Source: Gelidibacter sp035515035 (lineage in GTDB: Bacteria; Bacteroidota; Bacteroidia; Flavobacteriales; Flavobacteriaceae). From it: a DNA stretch of 13,852 bases. The stretch lies in NCBI RefSeq assembly GCF_035515035.1, contig NZ_DATJCA010000026.1, positions 1 to 13,852 of the forward strand. The letters are read 5' to 3'. Position 1 is the stretch's first letter; the number at the start of each line of letters is the position of its first letter. Below the pieces are notes generated by a model. It did not search any database, had not been told where the DNA came from, and saw nothing but the letters and a program-made list of their open reading frames with translations. Positions 1 to 6,654 of this stretch are shown piece by piece. A program made the translations under genes and the position numbers.

Positions 1-88
1 TTATCCTTGCATAAAGTAATGCATTGTTGTTTTTCGCTTTTTTGGGATTCACCCAGAAGCGGATGCTAAATGTTTTGGAAGTACGCAT
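1..88 (-). CDS. Site-specific tyrosine recombinase (integrase), N-terminal fragment cut by the window edge
   Basis: Reading the minus strand from an ATG at 88-86 gives 29 open codons before the window ends. The peptide starts MRTSKTFSIRFWVNPKKAKN and ends NNALLYARI. I recognise this as the opening of the arm-type DNA-binding domain of Bacteroidota tyrosine recombinases, which typically begin MRTS-TFSI-FW and continue to an ARITV-like strand. Known family members are about 400 residues and catalyse integration and excision of conjugative or integrative elements. The catalytic domain (R, H-x-x-R, Y) is outside the window and cannot be checked. The gene points away from the tRNA-Arg gene 235 bp upstream, a common layout at the end of an integrated element. 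A remnant or phage integrase is equally possible. There is no clear Shine-Dalgarno site. Confidence 0.8.
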   Translation of the reverse strand, partial: MRTSKTFSIRFWVNPKKAKNNNALLYARI

Positions 89-160
89 AGTTGTCGTCTT
101 TAAATGAAACAATTCTTTTAAGACAAAAGTCAAATCAACTATACCAAGTAAATTTAGTTA

Positions 161-200
161 TTTTTCTTTAAAAGAGACCCGAGGTCTCTTTTAAAAAAAA
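161..200. terminator. Bidirectional intrinsic terminator between integrase and tRNA-Arg
   Basis: A perfect 13-bp inverted repeat (167-179 and 183-195, arm tttaaaagagacc, loop cga) is flanked by a T-run at 161-165 and an A-run up to 200. Either strand therefore makes a stem followed by U residues. It would insulate the integrase from leftward transcription coming from the tRNA/dcw side. The right arm is partly repeated at 201-212 (ggtcccctttta). Confidence 0.75.
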
Positions 201-264
201 GGTCCCCTTTTAGCCACCATTTTAATTCGAACCATATAAATTCAAATGAACCCATAAAAACCTA

Positions 265-298
265 AAAACCAAGCAATTCCTAAAACTTGCTTGGTTTT
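265..298 (-). terminator. Intrinsic terminator downstream of tRNA-Arg
   Basis: A perfect 12-bp inverted repeat (265-276 aaaaccaagcaa; 287-298 ttgcttggtttt) has a 10-nt loop. On the minus strand the stem ends in a T-run 25 nt downstream of the tRNA 3' end, so it is the likely end of the tRNA transcript. Confidence 0.75.
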
Positions 299-322
299 GA
301 CATCCTTTGAAGATGCTTAAAG

Positions 323-396
323 TGACCACGAAGGGATTCAAACCCCCGACCGCTGGAGCCGAAATCCAGTGCTCTATTCAGCTGAGCTACGTGGCC
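323..396 (-). tRNA. tRNA-Arg, anticodon UCG
   Basis: The minus strand folds into a full 74-nt cloverleaf. The acceptor stem GGCCACG (396-390) pairs with CGTGGTC (330-324) with one G-T pair. The D stem is GCTC/GAGC and the anticodon stem CTGGA/TCCAG. The anticodon loop TTTCGGC gives anticodon TCG, which reads CGA. The T stem GGGGG/CCCTT contains two G-T pairs and the T loop is TTTGAAT. The discriminator base is A and no CCA is encoded. The gene is intact despite the adjacent integrase, as expected when integration restores the 3' end. Confidence 0.95.
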
Positions 397-400
397 ATAA

Positions 401-420
401 ATCCCTGCGAAAGCAGGGAT
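401..420. repeat. Perfect 8-bp hairpin immediately upstream of tRNA-Arg
   Basis: atccctgc (401-408) and gcagggat (413-420) are perfect complements around a gaaa loop on the plus strand. The hairpin sits 4 nt from the 5' end of the tRNA. On the minus strand it is followed by only three Ts, so it is a weak terminator candidate for yqeY. It could instead be a small interspersed palindrome or a processing signal in the tRNA precursor. Confidence 0.6.
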
Positions 421-515
421 CTCATTTTAGGTTAATCTAACCTATACTACTATCATTGGTTGTTCTCCTTTATAAATCACATTCCTTAAAATGCCATCTC
501 AAAGAACCATTATTT

Positions 516-965
516 TTAAGCTAATTTACGCTTCACAATATTGGAAATCGTTTTCCCATCTGCCTGTCCTGCCAATTGCTGATTGACAATACCCATGACC
601 TTTCCCATATCCTTCATACCTTCTGCACCCGTGTTTTGGATCGTTTCAATAACCACTTTCTCTATTTCTGCTTCGCTTAACTGTGCAGGCAAAAACTGAC
701 TGATGATTTCGGCTTGCGCCAATTCTGGTTCTGCCAAATCACTTCTATTTTGTTCGGCATAAATTGCTGCACTATCCTTACGCTGTTTTACCAACTTTGA
801 CAAGATCTTAATTTCTTGTTCCTCAGTAATTTCTTCTTTGGAGCCAGTTTCTGTCTGAGCAAGAAGGATTTCGGATTTAATGGCTCTTAATGCTGCCAAA
901 GCGTCTTGATCTTTATTCTTCATTGCTGCCTTCAAAGCAGTCATCAAATTTTCTTGTAAACTCAT
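516..965 (-). CDS. yqeY: GatB/YqeY domain-containing protein
   Basis: This 149-residue cytoplasmic protein has the usual length of the stand-alone YqeY family. That family matches the C-terminal helical tail domain of the amidotransferase subunit GatB, which contacts tRNA; the role of the free protein is not established. Visible family features are the N-terminal LMTALKAAMKNKDQDALAALR helix region, the central KLVKQRKDSAAIY segment, the FLPAQLSEAEI stretch and the GKVMG motif near residue 122. The ATG at 965-963 is the only reasonable start. The gene follows ftsZ, its usual neighbour in Flavobacteriaceae, but a strong terminator separates them and it has its own possible promoter. It is probably co-oriented with the dcw genes by position rather than coupled to them. 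No convincing terminator is seen between its stop and the tRNA. Confidence 0.93.
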   Translation of the reverse strand: MSLQENLMTALKAAMKNKDQDALAALRAIKSEILLAQTETGSKEEITEEQEIKILSKLVKQRKDSAAIYAEQNRSDLAEPELAQAEIISQFLPAQLSEAEIEKVVIETIQNTGAEGMKDMGKVMGIVNQQLAGQADGKTISNIVKRKLA

Positions 966-985
966 GGTTTAATTTTTTGATGCTG

Positions 986-993
986 CGAAGATA
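986..993 (-). promoter_or_regulatory. Possible Bacteroidota-type -7 element for yqeY
   Basis: The minus strand reads TATCTTCG here, close to the Bacteroidota sigma-A -7 consensus TAnnTTTG, about 20 nt upstream of the yqeY start codon. A matching TTG at -33 is not evident, so the call is tentative. Its position downstream of the ftsZ terminator makes a local promoter sensible. Confidence 0.35.
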
Positions 994-1112
994 ATAAAAA
1001 GAAGGGAGTGTTCCATTAGAGAATAGCGGGATAATTACAAATAATTTTGAACAGGTTTTTAATTCCATCCATTTATAATTCAATTCTGAGATTCCTAGCC
1101 ACCACAGGAATA

Positions 1113-1148
1113 AAAAACCCAGATAGCAGTTAAACTATCTGGGTTTTT
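1113..1148 (-). terminator. Intrinsic terminator after ftsZ, end of the dcw operon
   Basis: A perfect 14-bp inverted repeat (1113-1126 and 1135-1148, core cccagatag/ctatctggg) has an 8-nt loop. On the minus strand it ends GGG followed by six Ts, 30 nt past the ftsZ stop codon. It is the strongest terminator in the window and marks the 3' end of the division/cell-wall transcript. No comparable stem was seen between murE and ftsZ. Confidence 0.88.
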
Positions 1149-1178
1149 AAAGTGTACAACACCGAACTAAATTTGCTA

Positions 1179-3074
1179 TTAATCGACGTTATCGTGTAAA
1201 AATGAATTGTTACTTCGCAACTGGATGTCATCATTATCATCAAGACCCACCGAGGTTCTTGAAGACTTCAAATCAGAAGAATATCTATTATCTTCTAGAT
1301 TGACGCCTTGTCGCTTATATGCTGGTTCTTTTTCAATTTCGTCTACTTTTGCCGAACTGAATTTATAATTAAAGTCTTTCATTTTACGTCTTCTTTCATC
1401 GGCGCGTTCTTTTAACATGTCAGAAATTGGACTTGTCATTGGATCTACTTCTTCCGGTGCCGTAGTTTCTTGTTGCGTCGGAATCACTTTCTTTTCAAAC
1501 ACAACATCTTCTTCAGGTGCAGGCTGCTGTTTGGATTTTGTTTTGTTAATTGAAGACTCATAAGTCATGAAATCATCAAGAGCGTAGCGCTTTTCACCAT
1601 TTTCATCCGCTTGGGTGACAGAAATAATTTCAACAGGGTCGTTCACCTTCATATTCTTTGTATCATTATCCAATTCAAAAAGAATGCGGTTCTCTTTTTT
1701 TGGAGTCTCTTCAATTTTCTGATTGAATAATGGCAAATCAAAAGTAAGTGTAATCTGTTCGTCCTCCTCAAAAATCTCTTTTGGAGCTTCTGCCTTGAAC
1801 GGTTCAATTGGCGTTATGATAAAATCATCTTCTTCAACACTGTCCAATACTTCGTCATAAACAACATTAAGGTTTTTGATGAATTCCGTAGTTGGGATCA
1901 ATCCCATCTTAACATCTTTTTTCTCCTCCTCTTCCACCAAAGTGTGGATTACTACTTTTTCTTCTTCCTTTTCAAGAACAATGTCCGGGGTTATAATTGC
2001 TGGCTCACGTTCTTTAACTTTAACATCATTATCATCTTCTAAAGCATGAATAACTTTCTTAGTCTCAGTGTTTGAGATCTCATCTTGTTGTTCAATATCA
2101 AAACCCGTCGCAATAATGGTCACTGAAATAGACTCTTCTAGATTTTCATCCTCCCCAACACCCATGATGATGTTTGCACCATGACCCGCTTCATTTTGAA
2201 TATGGTCGTTGATCTCTCCTATTTCATCAATAGTAATTTCCTGAACCCCTGAAACGATGAGCAACAATACGTTTTTGGCTCCAGTTATTTTATTGTCATT
2301 TAATAGTGGCGAATCAAGAGCTCTCATAATGGCATCTTGCGCACGTGTTTTACCAGATGCTGTAGCAGAACCCATAATGGCCGTTCCGCTATTGCTTAAA
2401 ACGGTTTTAGCATCGCGTAAATCAATATTTTGTGTATAGTGATGGGTGATCACCTCAGCAATACCTCTTGATGCGGTTGACAATACCTCATCGGCCTTGG
2501 AGAAACCTGCTTTAAAGCCTAAATTTCCATAAACTTCACGAAGTTTATTATTGTTGATGACCACTAAAGAATCACAATGACTTCTTAAGGTCTCAATTCC
2601 TTTTTGGGCCTGTTCATTTCTTATTTTTCCTTCAAATAGAAATGGCATCGTCACGATACCTACGGTAAGAATTTCCAATTCCTTGGCCATTTTGGCAATT
2701 ACCGGAGCTGCTCCAGTACCTGTGCCGCCACCCATACCTGCTGTGATGAATACCATTTTTGTATTGGTATCCAACATCCTGCGGATATCCTCTAAACTCT
2801 CCAGTGCGGCTTGCTCGCCCACTTCCGGGTTTGCTCCTGCACCGAGACCTTCGGTTAAATTAACACCTAGCTGAATTTTATTTGGGACACCACTATTTTG
2901 AAGGGCTTGTGAATCGGTGTTGCAGATGACAAAGTCAACGCCTTTTATTCCTTGTTGAAACATATGGTTAATGGCATTACCGCCGCCGCCGCCAACTCCT
3001 ATCACTTTAATGACGTTGGATTGGTTTTTTGGCAAATCGAATGCGATGTTTCCAAATTCATTTTTATTGCTCAT
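1179..3074 (-). CDS. ftsZ: Cell division GTPase FtsZ with long C-terminal extension
   Basis: FtsZ is the tubulin-like GTPase that polymerises at midcell into the Z-ring. The core (about residues 1-328) has the glycine-rich nucleotide loop GVGGGGGNA (26-34), the tubulin signature GGGTGTG (115-121) and the T7 catalytic loop NIDLRD (216-221). The core is complete. After residue 328 comes about 300 residues of acidic, low-complexity linker. It contains a basic, probably helical stretch (about 552-571, DMLKERADERRRKMKDF) and ends SFLHDNVD, the likely partner-binding peptide. At 631 residues it is far longer than E. coli FtsZ (383), which is usual for Flavobacteriaceae. The start is ATG with no Shine-Dalgarno site but an A-rich leader. 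ftsA lies 135 bp upstream, with a repeat cluster in the gap; the operon terminator follows. Confidence 0.98.
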   Translation of the reverse strand: MSNKNEFGNIAFDLPKNQSNVIKVIGVGGGGGNAINHMFQQGIKGVDFVICNTDSQALQNSGVPNKIQLGVNLTEGLGAGANPEVGEQAALESLEDIRRMLDTNTKMVFITAGMGGGTGTGAAPVIAKMAKELEILTVGIVTMPFLFEGKIRNEQAQKGIETLRSHCDSLVVINNNKLREVYGNLGFKAGFSKADEVLSTASRGIAEVITHHYTQNIDLRDAKTVLSNSGTAIMGSATASGKTRAQDAIMRALDSPLLNDNKITGAKNVLLLIVSGVQEITIDEIGEINDHIQNEAGHGANIIMGVGEDENLEESISVTIIATGFDIEQQDEISNTETKKVIHALEDDNDVKVKEREPAIITPDIVLEKEEEKVVIHTLVEEEEKKDVKMGLIPTTEFIKNLNVVYDEVLDSVEEDDFIITPIEPFKAEAPKEIFEEDEQITLTFDLPLFNQKIEETPKKENRILFELDNDTKNMKVNDPVEIISVTQADENGEKRYALDDFMTYESSINKTKSKQQPAPEEDVVFEKKVIPTQQETTAPEEVDPMTSPISDMLKERADERRRKMKDFNYKFSSAKVDEIEKEPAYKRQGVNLEDNRYSSDLKSSRTSVGLDDNDDIQLRSNNSFLHDNVD

Positions 3075-3142
3075 AATGTTTTGGGTTTTTTCTGGATTCT
3101 TAATTAATATTTTTTACTTTTTTTTTGATTGGTACCGACCGG

Positions 3143-3213
3143 GGCATGCATTGTAGCTACCTTCTTCCGCTACGACACGGCATGCGTTGCGACAAGGCAT
3201 GCCCTGTCGCTAC
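3143..3213. repeat. Cluster of three GGCATGC-centred palindromic repeats in the ftsA/ftsZ spacer
   Basis: Positions 3189-3210 are a 22-bp palindrome with a single mismatched pair: gcgaca, one base, ggcatgcc, one base, tgtcgc. The segment 3196-3213 (ggcatgccctgtcgctac) matches 3143-3160 (ggcatgcattgtagctac) at 15 of 18 bases. A third copy begins ggcatgc at 3179, and cgaca-ggcatgc recurs at 3173-3185 and 3190-3202. The block is much richer in G+C than its surroundings, and its edge overlaps the ftsA stop codon at 3210-3212. It looks like a decayed array of REP-like interspersed repeats. Confidence 0.75.
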
Positions 3214-4538
3214 TCGGCATTATCTAAAAAATCTTTGACGCGTTCCGTCAATTTATCTAAAAATGATCGTCTTTCCTTTCTTGGTGGAACAATCGGTTCT
3301 TCTTCTATTTTCAATGAAGGGGCTTCTAACTCTTCTTTAATTTCTTCCGCTTCGGCTTTCTCAATCCGTTTGCGTTCCTGACGTTTTAATCCGTCCATCA
3401 CCAAACCAACTGCCGTTGCATACAATGGACTCGCAATCTCTTCATCACTGTCGCCAGCTAAATGCTCATTTGGAAACCCAATTCTGGTGTCCATTCCAGT
3501 GATATATTCCACCAATTGCTTTAAATGTTTAAGCTGTGCGCCACCACCAGTCAATACAATACCTGCAATGAGTTTCTTCTTTTGTTCTTCGTGTCCATAA
3601 TTTTTTATTTCAACATATACCTGCTCCACAATCTCCACAACACGTGCATGAATTATTTTTGACAGGTTTTTAAGGGTGATCTCCTTTGGCTCTCTTCCTC
3701 TTAATCCAGGAATGGAAACAATTTCATTGTCCTTATTTTCCCCCGGCCATGCAGAACCAAACTTTATTTTTAATAGTTCGGCCTGCTTTTCTATAATAGA
3801 GCAGCCTTCCTTGATATCCTCCGTAATCACGTTACCTCCAAAAGGAATGACTGCGGTATGACGAATAATGCCATCTTTAAATACAGCCAAATCCGTTGTA
3901 CCACCTCCTATATCAATCAAAGCAACACCCGCTTCCTTTTCTTCTTGGCTCAAAACGGCGTTGGCGGATGCCAAAGGCTCCAAGGTTATCCCTTCCAACT
4001 CGAGGCCTGAACTCTTTACGCAACGTCCAATATTTCTGATGGATGATACTTGCCCCACCACCACATGGAAATTGGCTTCCAATCGGCCGCCATACATACC
4101 AATAGGTTCCTTGATTTCAGCTTGTCCATCAATTTTATATTCCTGTGGCAATACATGGATGATCTCTTCTCCAGGAAGCATGACCAGTTTGTGAACCTGA
4201 TTGATCAATCGGTCAATATCCTCTTCGTCGATGACCACTTCAGAATTGGCACGTGTGATATAATCGCTGTGTTGCAAACTTCTGATGTGTTGTCCCGCAA
4301 TTCCCACAGTTACTTCTTCGATTTTTACACCGCTCTCAGCTTCTGCTTCTTGAACTGCCTGTTGGATTGATTGAATGGTTTGTGTAATATTATTGACCAC
4401 CCCTCTGTGCACACCCAAACTTTTGGCTCTTCCAATTCCTAAAATTTCGGCCTTGCCATATTCATTTTTACGACCGATCATAGCTACAATCTTCGTCGTA
4501 CCTACATCCAATCCTACTGAAATTTTATTATTTTCCAT
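3210..4538 (-). CDS. ftsA: Cell division protein FtsA
   Basis: FtsA is the actin-like ATPase that tethers FtsZ filaments to the inner membrane and recruits later divisome proteins. The 442-residue product shows phosphate-1 SVGLDVGTT (7-15), phosphate-2 LIDIGGGTTDLAVF (207-220) and the adenosine-binding segment VLTGGGAQ (328-335). A divergent 1C (SHS2) subdomain lies around 80-165. The end RRSFLDKLTERVKDFLD (423-439) can form the amphipathic membrane-targeting helix. A charged linker (about 386-422) precedes that helix. The ATG lies just 3 nt after the ftsQ stop, implying translational coupling. The stop codon TAG falls on the edge of the GGCATGC repeat cluster, but the protein tail appears complete. 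Confidence 0.97.
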   Translation of the reverse strand: MENNKISVGLDVGTTKIVAMIGRKNEYGKAEILGIGRAKSLGVHRGVVNNITQTIQSIQQAVQEAEAESGVKIEEVTVGIAGQHIRSLQHSDYITRANSEVVIDEEDIDRLINQVHKLVMLPGEEIIHVLPQEYKIDGQAEIKEPIGMYGGRLEANFHVVVGQVSSIRNIGRCVKSSGLELEGITLEPLASANAVLSQEEKEAGVALIDIGGGTTDLAVFKDGIIRHTAVIPFGGNVITEDIKEGCSIIEKQAELLKIKFGSAWPGENKDNEIVSIPGLRGREPKEITLKNLSKIIHARVVEIVEQVYVEIKNYGHEEQKKKLIAGIVLTGGGAQLKHLKQLVEYITGMDTRIGFPNEHLAGDSDEEIASPLYATAVGLVMDGLKRQERKRIEKAEAEEIKEELEAPSLKIEEEPIVPPRKERRSFLDKLTERVKDFLDNAE

Positions 4539-4541
4539 CCT

Positions 4542-5261
4542 TTACTTTTTGGTACATATAACCTGTTTATCAAATCTGAGATTAACGGCACTATAACTAT
4601 TTAATGTGCCATCCTTCATGGCTTTTTGATAGAAAGCCTTAAGATTATTTATCTTTTTATCCAATCGGTCCAATGACCCTAATTGTATCCTAAATTCATT
4701 TAATCTAAATCTTAGATCAATACTTCCATTTTCATTCTGGTGAATTTCTGTAACGTGGTTCTTTAAAAACTCATCGCTTTGAACTTTTTTAGCAACAACA
4801 AACACATTATTCAAATCATTCTTAGTCACAAAACCAGTAACTAAAGGCACTCTTGATGAGTAATTTGTTGATAACGGCATATAAGAACCTTCATCATCAA
4901 TATAATAAGATGCGTTTGTACTGACTCTTGCTATAGGTTTCTTTTGTTCTATCTCGGCGGTCAATGTGCCATCAACGTTGATGAACACTTGCGCGCGCTT
5001 GATCATGACGTTGGCGTTCAGGGCAGATTCCAAGTCGTTCAAATCTATAGTTTCTTTAGGCTTGTTGGAAACACTTTCCTGGTTTTGTATTAACAACTTA
5101 CTAACAGCCTCATGCGTTACAAATAAATTCTCATCACCCAAGAACTTTATATTTGGTTCACTCACTTTCCTGGCCGAATTCCGAATGGAGGAAAACGCGA
5201 AAAGAAAGATCACCAAAAAAAGCAATCCAAGGATTTTTATATGATTATAATTTATTTTCAA
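4542..5261 (-). CDS. ftsQ: Cell division protein FtsQ/DivIB
   Basis: This is a 239-residue bitopic membrane protein. A short cytoplasmic stretch is followed by one membrane segment (about residues 9-25, ILGLLFLVIFLFAF). A periplasmic POTRA-like region begins near PNIKFLGDENLFVTHEAV (37-54), and a beta-domain contains VDGTLTAEIEQKKPIARV. FtsQ links early and late divisome proteins; in E. coli it binds FtsL and FtsB. Sequence conservation in this family is weak, so position between murC and ftsA carries much of the identification. The frame has no ATG before the membrane segment. The start at 5261-5259 is TTG, 17 nt inside the murC 3' end, with an in-frame stop just upstream. The overlap suggests coupled translation. 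No ddl gene separates it from murC. Confidence 0.92.
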   Translation of the reverse strand: MKINYNHIKILGLLFLVIFLFAFSSIRNSARKVSEPNIKFLGDENLFVTHEAVSKLLIQNQESVSNKPKETIDLNDLESALNANVMIKRAQVFINVDGTLTAEIEQKKPIARVSTNASYYIDDEGSYMPLSTNYSSRVPLVTGFVTKNDLNNVFVVAKKVQSDEFLKNHVTEIHQNENGSIDLRFRLNEFRIQLGSLDRLDKKINNLKAFYQKAMKDGTLNSYSAVNLRFDKQVICTKK

Positions 5262-6603
5262 GTTCTAAAGCTTGTTTTATATATTTTACTTGTTCTCCAA
5301 TATCTCCAGCCCCAATAGTTAAAATAACCGGTGCCCCTGAGGCTAATATTTCTGAAACCAACTCCGATTTCTGTACTAATTTCTTGTGGTCATTTTCAAT
5401 TTTTGTCAATAACCATTCTGAGGTAATCCCTTCCATTGGCAATTCTCTTGCAGGATAAATATCAAGCAATATAATTTGGTCAAATTGCGAAAGGCTTTTT
5501 GCGAAATCATCCGCAAAATCACGGGTCCGACTGTACAAGTGTGGCTGAAAAATAGCCAGCACCTTTTTCCCCGGATACATTTCCCGAACCGCTTGGTGTA
5601 CAGCATTAATTTCTCCAGGATGATGTGCGTAATCATCAATAAACACCAAGTCTTCCGTTTTGATTTGGTACGTAAAACGTCTTTTAACCCCTTTATAAGA
5701 TGCTAAAGCTTTGGCGAGCTGTTGGTGAGGGATACCATATTCGACAGACATCGCCAAGGCCATTAGTGCATTCGACAGGTTATGTCTTCCAGGTAGGTCA
5801 AATTTAAAATTGTGTAGCGTTTCATTTGGCGTTTTCACGTCAAACTCATAACTGCCATTGATTATTTTTACATTTTGGGCGGAATAATCCGAATCATCTT
5901 CTATTCCGTAAGTAATACCTTTAACCGGCAACCCATTCTTCACGAACAACTTGCCGTTTGGTTTTAGTTTTTTCGTGAACTCAATAAATGATTTTTCAAG
6001 TTCCTCCGGTTCACCATAAATATCAAGATGATCAGGCTCCATTGAGGTCAATCCAGCCATATCTGGAGATAAAGTCAGAAACGATCGGTCAAATTCATCA
6101 GCTTCAACCACGGTAACTTCAGTGCCTTTAAGGATAAAATTGGAATTATAATTTTCACTCACACCTCCTAGAAACGCGGTAACAGGCACATTGCATTCAT
6201 AGAGCAAATGTCCTAAAATACTTGTCGTGGTGGTTTTACCATGAGTTCCAGCAACCGCCAAACAAAAGGTATTTTTAGTAATTTCTCCCAAAACTACAGA
6301 TCGCTTTAACAATTCAAAATTTTGATCTTTGAAATAGTTAAACTCTAAATGCCCCTTCGGTATTGCAGGTGTATAAACAACTAGCGTGTTACTAGGATTC
6401 AAGAATGCCGATGGTATTTTCTCAATAGAATCTTCAAAATGAATCTCTGCACCAAGCTCTTCCAAAGCAACGGTGATATCGGTTTTGGTCCGGTCATAAC
6501 CAGCCACCAACTTTCCTTCTGCAATAAAATAACGCGCAAGCGCACTCATTCCGATACCTCCGATGCCGATGAAATAGACGTTATTTATTGTTTTTAGGTT
6601 CAC
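5245..6603 (-). CDS. murC: UDP-N-acetylmuramate--L-alanine ligase MurC
   Basis: MurC is the cytoplasmic ATP-dependent ligase that adds L-alanine to UDP-MurNAc, the first peptide-building step. The 452-residue protein has an N-terminal Rossmann fold (VYFIGIGGIGMSAL, 9-22), the ATP P-loop AGTHGKTTT (118-126), EADEFDRSFL (167-176), MEPDHLDIYG (188-197), GRHNLSN (272-278) and the C-terminal DDYAHHPGEI (323-332), all expected of MurC. The start at 6603-6601 is GTG. It is the only start available, because an in-frame stop lies two codons upstream. A four-codon ATG mini-ORF (6614-6600) ends in TGA overlapping that GTG, which might aid reinitiation. The gene follows murG after 51 bp and overlaps ftsQ by 17 nt. 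Confidence 0.98.
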   Translation of the reverse strand: MNLKTINNVYFIGIGGIGMSALARYFIAEGKLVAGYDRTKTDITVALEELGAEIHFEDSIEKIPSAFLNPSNTLVVYTPAIPKGHLEFNYFKDQNFELLKRSVVLGEITKNTFCLAVAGTHGKTTTTSILGHLLYECNVPVTAFLGGVSENYNSNFILKGTEVTVVEADEFDRSFLTLSPDMAGLTSMEPDHLDIYGEPEELEKSFIEFTKKLKPNGKLFVKNGLPVKGITYGIEDDSDYSAQNVKIINGSYEFDVKTPNETLHNFKFDLPGRHNLSNALMALAMSVEYGIPHQQLAKALASYKGVKRRFTYQIKTEDLVFIDDYAHHPGEINAVHQAVREMYPGKKVLAIFQPHLYSRTRDFADDFAKSLSQFDQIILLDIYPARELPMEGITSEWLLTKIENDHKKLVQKSELVSEILASGAPVILTIGAGDIGEQVKYIKQALELENKL

Positions 6604-6654
6604 TGTTTATTCATTTAAGACAAAACTTAATTCTTAATACTATATTCTAGCAAC

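Larger units (their letters stand above)
1..396. mobile_element. Probable junction of an integrative element at the tRNA-Arg gene
   Basis: An integrase start lies 235 bp from the 3' end of an intact tRNA-Arg gene. tRNA 3' ends are well-known attachment sites for tyrosine recombinases, so the chromosome/element junction probably falls between the T-arm and 3' end of the tRNA (about 323-345) and the integrase promoter. The 234-bp spacer holds two strong hairpins and no other gene. A duplicated copy of the tRNA 3' end, which would mark the far end, is not in the window. The element's extent and cargo are therefore unknown. Confidence 0.45.

Noticed and set aside
214..233. A T-arm-like string (ccacc then attcgaacc) 90 bp from tRNA-Arg, considered as a second attachment-site copy or tRNA fragment
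   Set aside because: It matches the tRNA 3' end only in scattered positions and has no supporting T stem or acceptor stem, so chance in AT-rich DNA is more likely.
429..443. 6-bp hairpin (aggtta/taacct) as the yqeY terminator
   Set aside because: It is short and is followed by AAAATGAG rather than a U-tract on the minus strand.
3075..3130. Promoter for ftsZ in the AT-rich spacer
   Set aside because: No TAnnTTTG with a properly spaced TTG was found on the minus strand; the A-rich leader is better read as a translation initiation region.
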